A DNA stretch of 11,715 nt. Origin: Candidatus Iainarchaeum sp. Its GTDB lineage: Archaea > Iainarchaeota > Iainarchaeia > Iainarchaeales > JAXPJC01. The notes under the pieces are model-generated. The model was given only the letters and a program-made list of their open reading frames with translations, ran no database searches and had not been told where the DNA came from. Below are positions 6,392 through 11,715 of the stretch, one piece after another. Every line of letters starts with the position of its first letter. Position 1 is the first letter of the stretch. The DNA is taken from assembly GCA_018304445.1 (NCBI GenBank), contig JAGVWD010000001.1, positions 1 to 11,715 of the forward strand, given 5' to 3'. Position numbers and translations under genes: made by a program.

Positions 6392-7438
6392 CTATAATGT
6401 TTTAATCTTTCTCCTGTGCTTTATGTATGTCGCATAATCAACATACTCCTTGTTCTCCGCCATTTCAAATACGCTCTGCTTTGCGCGCTTCTTTTCAATG
6501 TTCCTTGTTGCCGTTATTGCAAACGCATCGCTTCCAGCCCCAGACCCATAGCTTACTGCAAGTATTTTCGCCCCTGGCTTTGCAACATCCAGAATGCTGC
6601 ACAGCCCAATCATTGTTGCCCCTGAATACGTATTCCCTATTATCGGGGTTAAAAGCCCCTGCTTTATTTTTTCCTTCTCAAACCCGAGGATTTGCGCAGC
6701 CCTTTCCGGAAACTTCCCATTCGGCTGGTGGAATACAGCATAATCAAAATCCTTTGCTTCCAATCCTGTTTTCTTCATTATTCCCTTTGCAGCGGAAATT
6801 ACATGCTTGAAATATGCAGGCTCGCCAGTAAATCTTCCTGCGTGCCTTGGGAATTCCGCGTGCTGCCTTCTCCAGAAGTCTGGGGTATCAGTGGTAAATG
6901 AATAAGTGTCATTAATTTCAGCAATGATTTCATTTTCATCCCTTCCCACAAGTATTGCGCCTGCACCGCTCCCTGCTGTAAACTCAAGCGCATCATTGGG
7001 GCGCGCCTGCGCAGTATCGCTCCCGATTGAAAGCCCATACTCAATCATTTTGCTCCCCACAAGCCCCATGCATGCCTGCACTCCTGCCGTGCCCGCCTTG
7101 CACGCGAACTCAAGGTCAGCAGCAGTCAGTTCAGGGCCTGCATTTATTGCATCCGCAACAATTGAAGCGGTCGGCTTTACAGCATAGGGCTTTGATTCAG
7201 AGCCAACATAAATTGCGCCAATCTTCTGCGCATAAATCCCAAAATCCCCAATTGCCTTTCTTGCGGCTTCCACTGCAAGCGTGCAGGAATCCTCATCAAA
7301 TGCCGCAACCGCTTTTTCAATTATCCCAAGCCCTGAGGAAATTTTTACAGGGTCTTTTCTCCATACCTTTGCAATTTCCTCAACCTTTATGCGCATCAGC
7401 GGGATTTCCACCCCATAACCAACAATTCCCACAACCAT
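6392..7438 (-). CDS. Hydroxymethylglutaryl-CoA synthase, archaeal type
   Basis: Condenses acetoacetyl-CoA and acetyl-CoA to HMG-CoA. 348 residues, the usual archaeal length. The catalytic triad is visible: Glu81 in VGSESKPY, the nucleophile Cys113 in EFACKAGTAG, and His237 in VFHQPNGKFP. NTYSGA (269-274) and the glycine-rich SYGSGAGSDAF near the C-terminus also fit the thiolase-superfamily fold. The ATG overlaps the stop of HMG-CoA reductase by one base (TAATG, 7440-7436). The stop is TAG, and the C-terminus IKHRRKIKTL resembles that of other archaeal synthases, so the protein probably ends there although the next 37 codons in the same frame are open. Expected to act in a complex with the thiolase and DUF35 protein encoded downstream. 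Confidence 0.96.
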   Translation of the reverse strand: MVVGIVGYGVEIPLMRIKVEEIAKVWRKDPVKISSGLGIIEKAVAAFDEDSCTLAVEAARKAIGDFGIYAQKIGAIYVGSESKPYAVKPTASIVADAINAGPELTAADLEFACKAGTAGVQACMGLVGSKMIEYGLSIGSDTAQARPNDALEFTAGSGAGAILVGRDENEIIAEINDTYSFTTDTPDFWRRQHAEFPRHAGRFTGEPAYFKHVISAAKGIMKKTGLEAKDFDYAVFHQPNGKFPERAAQILGFEKEKIKQGLLTPIIGNTYSGATMIGLCSILDVAKPGAKILAVSYGSGAGSDAFAITATRNIEKKRAKQSVFEMAENKEYVDYATYIKHRRKIKTL

Positions 7439-8814
7439 TATTCTCCGCTCCGCTTTCTTATTTCCTCTAAAATTTCCTTTGCCCTGTCCGCCTTCACGCA
7501 GTGCTCCTCGGCAATCTTCTGCGCAACAATGTCAATTTCATTTCCTTTTGCTCCGGCAAGAACAGCTATATTTTTCGCATGCAGTTTCATGTGCCCCCTC
7601 TGAATTCCCTCGGTTGTAAGCGCGCGCATCGCAGCGAAATTCTGCGCAAGCCCCGCGGAAGCCAGAACGCACGCAAGCTCGGAAGCGCTTTTCACTCCAA
7701 GGATTTTCACGGCTATCTGCGCAATCGGATGTGTTTTTACTGCCCCTCCCACCAATCCAACAGCCATGGGCAATTCAATCTCCCCGACCAAATCCCCATT
7801 TTCATTTTTATTATATCTTGTAAGCGGCTTATAAGTTCCGGAAATTGCAGCAAATGAATGCGCCCCCGCTTCCAATGCCCTGAAATCCTGGCCGCACGCG
7901 ATTGCAACAGCATCAATCCCGTTCATTATCCCCTTGTTATGGGTAGTGCACCTGAAAGGATCGGCATCAGCAAATGCATAAGCATCCAGCATTGCATCCA
8001 CAACTTCCTCCCCCTTCATGTTCCCTTTAACGCTTTTCTCAAGTTCCTCTTTTTTCCAGATTGCTTTTGCCCGCGCCTTCCTGTAAATTGCCAGATTGCT
8101 TATTATGCGCATTCTCGCTTTCGCGCCCGCGCCAGCAATTTTCTCCAGCTCAGGCGCAAGCGCCTCGCACATTGTATTTACTGCATTCGCGCCCATAGCA
8201 TCCCTTACATCAACAAGCAGATGAACTATTATTAATTTCCCCCTTATTGAATTTACAACCCTCACTTCAATATCCCTCGCGCCCCCGCCGAATTTTACGA
8301 GCATCGCGTCGCACGCGCTTGCCTTCCCAATCAATTCCCGCTTATTGCGCATTATTTCTTCCGCAGCCTTCTCAGGCTCCTTCGCATTTACAATCAGCAT
8401 CTGCCCAATCATTATTGGCAAATCGCTTTCAGCCTTGAATCCCCCGGAAGCCCTGCACAATTTCGCAGCATTTGATGCAGCAGCAACAACGCTCGGCTCC
8501 TCAATTGCAAAAGGGATTAAATGCTCCTTCCCATTCACTATGAAATTTGTGGCAATCCCCAATGGTAGTTGAAATGTTGAAACAACATTCTCTATCATGC
8601 GGTTTGCGGTTTCAAACTCAAGCGTCCCGAATTTGCGCAATTTCTCAATCTCCTCATCGCCCAACTCAGCAAACTCCTTAAGCGCCTGCAATCTCTCATC
8701 AAGGCTCTTTTTGTAAAATTCGCTTATCTCGCTCGTCTTCCGAACCGCGGGAACCAAGGTTCCCCCAGTTTGAGGTTCCTCCTGACCCCTCCTGCTGGTT
8801 TCACTCGTCTTCAT
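7438..8814 (-). CDS. Hydroxymethylglutaryl-CoA reductase, class II
   Basis: Reduces HMG-CoA to mevalonate with two NAD(P)H. 458 residues, no membrane segment, so soluble. Class II features resembling Pseudomonas mevalonii: ENVVSTFQLPLGIATNF (75-91), EEPSVVAAAS (105-114), DAMGAN (205-210), THNKGIMNGIDAV (291-303). The catalytic tetrad is Glu106, Lys294, Asp310 and His408 (in QRGHMKLHA). Most archaea use the class I enzyme; class II is known from Archaeoglobus and Thermoplasma relatives and is usually explained by transfer from bacteria. ATG 8814 overlaps the stop of the flavoprotein gene (ATGA) and has GGGGG upstream. The first 25 or so residues are an odd insertion: the family start SEISEFYKKSLDERL comes only after it, and it is flanked by repeated KTSE. 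A TTG at codon 20 is a weaker alternative start. Confidence 0.95.
   Translation of the reverse strand: MKTSETSRRGQEEPQTGGTLVPAVRKTSEISEFYKKSLDERLQALKEFAELGDEEIEKLRKFGTLEFETANRMIENVVSTFQLPLGIATNFIVNGKEHLIPFAIEEPSVVAAASNAAKLCRASGGFKAESDLPIMIGQMLIVNAKEPEKAAEEIMRNKRELIGKASACDAMLVKFGGGARDIEVRVVNSIRGKLIIVHLLVDVRDAMGANAVNTMCEALAPELEKIAGAGAKARMRIISNLAIYRKARAKAIWKKEELEKSVKGNMKGEEVVDAMLDAYAFADADPFRCTTHNKGIMNGIDAVAIACGQDFRALEAGAHSFAAISGTYKPLTRYNKNENGDLVGEIELPMAVGLVGGAVKTHPIAQIAVKILGVKSASELACVLASAGLAQNFAAMRALTTEGIQRGHMKLHAKNIAVLAGAKGNEIDIVAQKIAEEHCVKADRAKEILEEIRKRSGE
8732..8812. repeat. 9-base direct repeats flanking a 63-base segment in the HMG-CoA reductase 5' end
   Basis: CTCGTCTTC occurs at 8732-8740 and again at 8804-8812, exactly 72 bases (24 codons) apart; both encode KTSE on the minus strand. 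With five more bases upstream, 12 of 14 match. Between them lies GGGAACC-AA-GGTTCCC at 8749-8764, a 7-base hairpin arm pair. Removing one repeat unit restores a reductase N-terminus of normal length. The repeat is seen; an insertion or duplication origin is inferred. Confidence 0.6.
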
Positions 8815-10169
8815 TTGCTGCCCCCGTTGTTTTCATTCAGCGGCTCCCTGTTATGTAGATATTCATCTATATCCTTTGCAGCCTTGTTCCCGAATGAGAT
8901 TGCCTCAACAACTGTCCTCGGGCCTGTAACGCAATCCCCTGCCGCAAATACCCCTGAAAGCCTTGTTTTTGTATTGTCTTCAGCCGAAATAAGCCCTTTT
9001 CTATGCCCTATCCTATCAAGCAAAAGCTTGCTTATCTTCGGCCTCTGCCCTATTGCCAGAATTGCCTTATCCGCTGGAATTTCCTGCGTTTCCCTTCCCG
9101 CCTTGTAATCAACCCTTCCATCCTTCCTTCTGATTTTTACAGCATTCGCGATTTTAACTGCCTCCAATTTCACATTTCCGAAAAACCCAATTGGAGTATA
9201 TCCAAACAAGAATTTAACCCCCTCCTCCTCAGCCTCATTGAGCTGCATCTTCCCTATTACTGACTCTTCAGCGCCTTCCCTTGTAATTATTGTTGCCTCG
9301 CCCCCAAGCCTTACTACTGTGCGCGCAGCATCAAGCCCCACAAACCCAGAGCCTATAATGGCAACCTTCTCCCCCTTGTTTATTACGCTCTCCCCAAGCT
9401 GCATATTTACATTCACAAGGAACTTCACCGCAGGAAATATCCCCTCCAAGTGCTTTCCCTCTATCTCAAGCCTTCTCGCTTCTCCCACTCCAACTCCGAA
9501 AAACACGGCATCAAACTCCTTCAGGAGCGCATCAAAATCCTCCGCCTCATTCACATGCGCATGCGGCTCAAATTCAATCCCCAAGGCAATAAGCCCCTTA
9601 ATCTCCTCCTCAACAATGCTTTTTGGCAATCGGAATTCAGGCACCCCGTATTTTATTATTCCCCCGAAGCTCGTTCCAGCTTCCAGCACTTTTACGCTAT
9701 ATCCCAATAATGCAAGCCTTTTCGCAACCGTAAGCCCCGAAGGCCCTGAGCCAATTACAGCAATGCGCTTCCCGCTCTTCTCCTTTTGCAATAGCGTGCT
9801 TGCGCTGTTATCAGAAACATACCTCTCCAATGCGCCAATTGAAATCGCATTTCCCTTCGCATTGAGTATGCAGCCCTTCTCGCACTGCATCTCGTGCTGG
9901 CATATTCTCCCGCAGACCCTTGGGAACGGATTGCTCCTCTCTATTATTTCCATTGCCTTTCCCTCATTCCCTTCCCTTATTTCCCTTACGAATGCAGGAA
10001 TGTCAATCCTCACAGCGCACCCGGAAACGCATTTCGGCTCCTTGCAGTCCAGGCAGCGCGAGGCCTCCTCAAGCGCCTTCCCCCTGCTGTACCCAAGCTC
10101 CACTTCCCTGAAGGAAGAGATTCTCTCCTCTATGGGCAGCAATGGCATTTTTGTCCTTTCTTCACTCAT
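8811..10169 (-). CDS. NADPH-dependent flavoprotein, glutamate synthase small subunit / NfnB-like
   Basis: 452 residues. The N-terminal domain has two cysteine groups for iron-sulfur binding (Cys39, 42, 47, 51 and Cys86, 90, 96, 100). It is followed by an FAD Rossmann motif GSGPSGL (140-146), an NADPH Rossmann motif GSGFVGL (273-279) and the C-terminal FAD motif GVFAAGDCVTGP (406-417). This is the architecture of GltD, SudA/NfnB and the stand-alone archaeal GltA-like proteins; no large glutamate synthase subunit is visible here. It is the first gene of the mevalonate operon and overlaps HMG-CoA reductase by ATGA, so it might balance NAD(P)H for that enzyme, but this is a guess. I chose ATG 10169 (GGGTG upstream; homologues start near the PLLPIEERI segment). 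GTG 10178, close to the predicted transcription start, and ATG 10148 are alternatives. Confidence 0.87.
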   Translation of the reverse strand: MSEERTKMPLLPIEERISSFREVELGYSRGKALEEASRCLDCKEPKCVSGCAVRIDIPAFVREIREGNEGKAMEIIERSNPFPRVCGRICQHEMQCEKGCILNAKGNAISIGALERYVSDNSASTLLQKEKSGKRIAVIGSGPSGLTVAKRLALLGYSVKVLEAGTSFGGIIKYGVPEFRLPKSIVEEEIKGLIALGIEFEPHAHVNEAEDFDALLKEFDAVFFGVGVGEARRLEIEGKHLEGIFPAVKFLVNVNMQLGESVINKGEKVAIIGSGFVGLDAARTVVRLGGEATIITREGAEESVIGKMQLNEAEEEGVKFLFGYTPIGFFGNVKLEAVKIANAVKIRRKDGRVDYKAGRETQEIPADKAILAIGQRPKISKLLLDRIGHRKGLISAEDNTKTRLSGVFAAGDCVTGPRTVVEAISFGNKAAKDIDEYLHNREPLNENNGGSK

Positions 10170-10182
10170 AAACAGCACCCGG

Positions 10183-10203
10183 ATAAGGGCATAATGCCCT
10201 TAT
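10183..10203. promoter_or_regulatory. 21-base inverted repeat, probable operator of the mevalonate operon
   Basis: ATAAGGGCAT and its exact complement ATGCCCTTAT are separated by a single A, giving two perfect 10-base arms. The element begins within the TATA-like box of the operon and ends just before its predicted transcription start, where a bound repressor would block the polymerase. The symmetry is seen; the operator role is inferred. It could alternatively form an RNA hairpin if transcription began further upstream. Confidence 0.55.
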
Positions 10204-10206
10204 AAA
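10199..10206 (-). promoter_or_regulatory. TATA-like box of the minus-strand operon
   Basis: TTTATAAG on the minus strand lies about 25 bases upstream of position 10178, so transcription would start at or next to the GTG at 10178 and only about 9 bases before ATG 10169. That predicts a leaderless or very short-leader mRNA, common in archaea. It overlaps the inverted repeat at 10183-10203. No clear purine-rich BRE is seen upstream (the bases are CTTGGGG). Confidence 0.5.
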
Positions 10207-10303
10207 CCCCAAGTTACTCACAAGGCCCTCTATTTATTGTGCCCCTAAACCTTTTTAAATTACGTTGTTTGTTAAAGTTTAATTCGTCAATTGCCACAAA
10301 GCA

Positions 10304-10330
10304 CGCCATTTTCGCCCATTTCGCCCAATT
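10304..10330. repeat. Three tandem 9-base imperfect repeats upstream of the dikinase TATA-like box
   Basis: CGCCATTTT, CGCCCATTT and CGCCCAATT follow one another with no spacer and end two bases before the TATA-like TTTAAAT at 10333-10339. Their position is that of an archaeal activator or general-factor site. The repeats are seen; the role is inferred. The rest of the divergent gap (10207-10303) is A+T-rich and shows nothing else I can name. Confidence 0.45.
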
Positions 10331-10332
10331 AG

Positions 10333-10339
10333 GTTTAAA
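10333..10339 (+). promoter_or_regulatory. TATA-like box of the dikinase gene
   Basis: TTTAAAT lies about 55 bases before the TTG start, predicting transcription near 10360 and a leader of roughly 28 bases that contains the GGTGAG ribosome binding site. A second candidate, TTTTTAAAT near 10251-10259, would give a much longer leader. Confidence 0.4.
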
Positions 10340-10376
10340 TTCCTTTTCCCCTTGTTTTCTTATATCTGATTGTCCT

Positions 10377-10382
10377 GGTGAG
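10377..10382 (+). promoter_or_regulatory. Ribosome binding site that fixes the TTG start of the dikinase
   Basis: GGTGAG matches the archaeal anti-Shine-Dalgarno complement and sits five bases before TTG 10388. There is no in-frame ATG before codon 33 of the protein, which would cut into the conserved nucleotide-binding start, so this site decides for TTG. Confidence 0.7.
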
Positions 10383-10387
10383 TTATA

Positions 10388-11715
10388 TTGAAAAAATACA
10401 TTTACTCCTTTGATGAAACCGCCCATGGGAATACCGAAAGCGCGCAGTTGCTTTTAGGCAATAAAGGGGCGCAACTGAGCGAAATGATTTCCATAGGGCT
10501 TCCGGTTCCCCATGGCTTTACAATTTCTACGGAAGCCTGCAAGGAATTCTATTCCCTTAACAAAAAATGGCCCTCAGGCCTAAAGGAGCAGCTGCTTGAA
10601 AAAATGCGCATTCTGGAAGGGCGCGCAGGCAAGCAGTTCGGCTCAAATTCCAATCCCCTCCTTGTGAGCATACGCTCAGGAAGCTATGTGAGCATGCCAG
10701 GCATGATGGACACTGTCCTGAATTTGGGTCTGAATGATGCAACAGCGCAGGCGCTCGCTCTGCAAACAAAGAATGAGCGCATGGCCCATGATTCCTACAG
10801 GCGCTTCCTCCAGATGTTCGGGAATGTTGTTCTGGGGATTGGCCATTCCGAATTCGAGTCAATCCTCCAGAAGAAAAAGGAAGAAGTGCACGCAGAATAT
10901 GACACTGAGCTTGATGCGGAGCATTTGAAGGATATTGTGCAGGAATACAAGGCGCTCGTAAAGGAAAAAACAGGAAAGGAATTCCCGCAGGATGTTCTTT
11001 CCCAATTGGAGCTTGCGATAAATGCTGTTTTCAGCTCCTGGAACAATGCGCGCGCAATTTCCTACAGGAGGATAAACCACTTGCGCGGAGATGCGGGCAC
11101 TGCAGTAAATGTGCAGGCAATGGTTTTCGGCAACATGGGGAACGATTCAGCCACAGGAGTTGCATTTACGCGCAACCCTGCAAACGGCGCAAAGGAGCAC
11201 TATGGGGAATATCTCCTTAATGCGCAGGGGGAGGATGTTGTTGCTGGAATTAGAACCCCGAAGCACATTGATGAAATGAAAAAGGAGCTTCCCAACGCAT
11301 ATGCAGAACTGCTGAAGGTTTATGCGCTTCTTGATTCCCACTATAAAGATATGCAGGATTTTGAATTCACAATTGAAAGGGGCAAGCTCTATCTGTTGCA
11401 AACGCGCTCTGGAAAAAGGACTGCGCACGCAGCAGTAAAAATTGCAGTTGACATGGTTAAGGAAAATCTCCTAACAGAAAGGGAAGCGGTATTGCGCGTG
11501 AAGCCCGAAATGCTGGATCAGTTGCTGCACAAGCAATTGGATGAACTTGCAAAAAAGGAATCCGAAGTGATTGCTGTTGGGCTTCCCGCCTCCCCGGGCG
11601 CGGCAGTAGGGGTGATTGTATTCTCCGCAGAGCGCGCGGTTGAATTCTCAAAGAAGGAGCCCCATGCAAGGCTCATACTTGCAAGGCCTGAAACATCCCC
11701 CGAGGATATTGAGGG
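10388..11715 (+). CDS. ppdK: Pyruvate phosphate dikinase, N-terminal half, runs off window
   Basis: Interconverts pyruvate, ATP and phosphate with phosphoenolpyruvate, AMP and pyrophosphate, linking glycolysis and gluconeogenesis; cytosolic. 442 full codons from a TTG start, open to the window edge. Seen: NKGAQLSEM (25-33), start of the ATP-grasp domain with Lys26; VSIRSGSYVSMPGMMDTVLN (93-112), a dikinase hallmark, with Arg96 and a small change from the usual SGARASMPG; TGVAFTRNPANG (256-267); FEFTIE and LYLLQTRSGKRT (325-345) with probable metal ligands Glu326 and Gln338 and with Arg340; GLPASPGAAVG (398-408), start of the swivelling phosphohistidine domain. The window ends at ARPETSPEDIEG, shortly before the expected catalytic histidine, so that residue and the C-terminal PEP-binding barrel cannot be checked. 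It is divergent from the mevalonate operon and shares its 218-base promoter region. PEP synthase is excluded by the MMDTVLN block. Confidence 0.96.
   Translation, partial: MKKYIYSFDETAHGNTESAQLLLGNKGAQLSEMISIGLPVPHGFTISTEACKEFYSLNKKWPSGLKEQLLEKMRILEGRAGKQFGSNSNPLLVSIRSGSYVSMPGMMDTVLNLGLNDATAQALALQTKNERMAHDSYRRFLQMFGNVVLGIGHSEFESILQKKKEEVHAEYDTELDAEHLKDIVQEYKALVKEKTGKEFPQDVLSQLELAINAVFSSWNNARAISYRRINHLRGDAGTAVNVQAMVFGNMGNDSATGVAFTRNPANGAKEHYGEYLLNAQGEDVVAGIRTPKHIDEMKKELPNAYAELLKVYALLDSHYKDMQDFEFTIERGKLYLLQTRSGKRTAHAAVKIAVDMVKENLLTEREAVLRVKPEMLDQLLHKQLDELAKKESEVIAVGLPASPGAAVGVIVFSAERAVEFSKKEPHARLILARPETSPEDIE

Noticed and set aside
6278..6394. Read-through of the HMG-CoA synthase TAG stop (for example as pyrrolysine), adding 37 residues
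   Set aside because: The synthase already ends with a family-like C-terminus, TAG also ends the two kinase genes here, and a ribosome binding site plus ATG follow directly; a frame-broken small gene is simpler.
8749..8764. GGGAACC-AA-GGTTCCC hairpin as a transcription terminator or attenuator
   Set aside because: The loop is only two bases, no T-run follows on either strand, and it lies inside the reductase reading frame.
9238..10194. 318-codon open frame on the plus strand
   Set aside because: It lies wholly antisense to the flavoprotein gene, whose cofactor motifs are intact; its Ser/Pro-rich translation reflects the codon bias of the real gene.
10214..10426. 70-codon minus-strand frame in the divergent promoter region
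   Set aside because: It starts inside the dikinase gene antisense, has no ribosome binding site, and its WAK repeats simply mirror the 9-base tandem repeats.

Overview
The window looks like an archaeal chromosome segment. Ten genes run on the minus strand as one tightly packed series from about 10170 down to 1. A divergent gene on the plus strand fills the right end. The archaeal assignment rests on the gene set: isopentenyl phosphate kinase, a compact thiolase / HMG-CoA synthase / DUF35 group, and mevalonate 3-kinase. GGTGA- or GGAGG-type ribosome binding sites and TATA-like boxes support it. The compact layout would suit a DPANN-type or Thermoplasmata-related archaeon, but the lineage cannot be fixed from this window.

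Minus strand, in order of transcription: an NADPH-dependent GltD/NfnB-like flavoprotein (10169-8811), class II HMG-CoA reductase (8814-7438), HMG-CoA synthase (7438-6392), a short broken reading frame (6381-6278), acetyl-CoA acetyltransferase (6273-5101), DUF35 zinc-ribbon/OB protein (5104-4709), mevalonate 3-kinase (4656-3694), a P-loop kinase proposed as mevalonate-3-phosphate 5-kinase (3680-2763), a decarboxylase proposed to act on mevalonate 3,5-bisphosphate (2751-1546), an HD-domain protein of unknown role (1549-620), and isopentenyl phosphate kinase (603 to beyond position 1). Most junctions overlap (ATGA or TAATG) or are under 20 bases. The exceptions are a 52-base gap before mevalonate 3-kinase that holds a perfect palindrome, and the 118-base gap with the broken frame.

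Together these genes would carry acetyl-CoA to isopentenyl diphosphate: thiolase and HMG-CoA synthase held together by DUF35, then HMG-CoA reductase, then the Thermoplasma-type branch (mevalonate, mevalonate 3-phosphate, mevalonate 3,5-bisphosphate, isopentenyl phosphate, isopentenyl diphosphate). Having the whole 3-phosphate route in one operon, with an HD-domain protein inside it, is the most notable thing here.

Right end: positions 10170-10387 are a divergent promoter region. It has a 21-base inverted repeat between the TATA-like box and the start of the operon, and three 9-base tandem repeats beside the TATA-like box of the plus-strand gene. That gene, pyruvate phosphate dikinase, starts at TTG 10388 and runs off the window. 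No tRNA, rRNA, CRISPR array or intact insertion sequence was seen.
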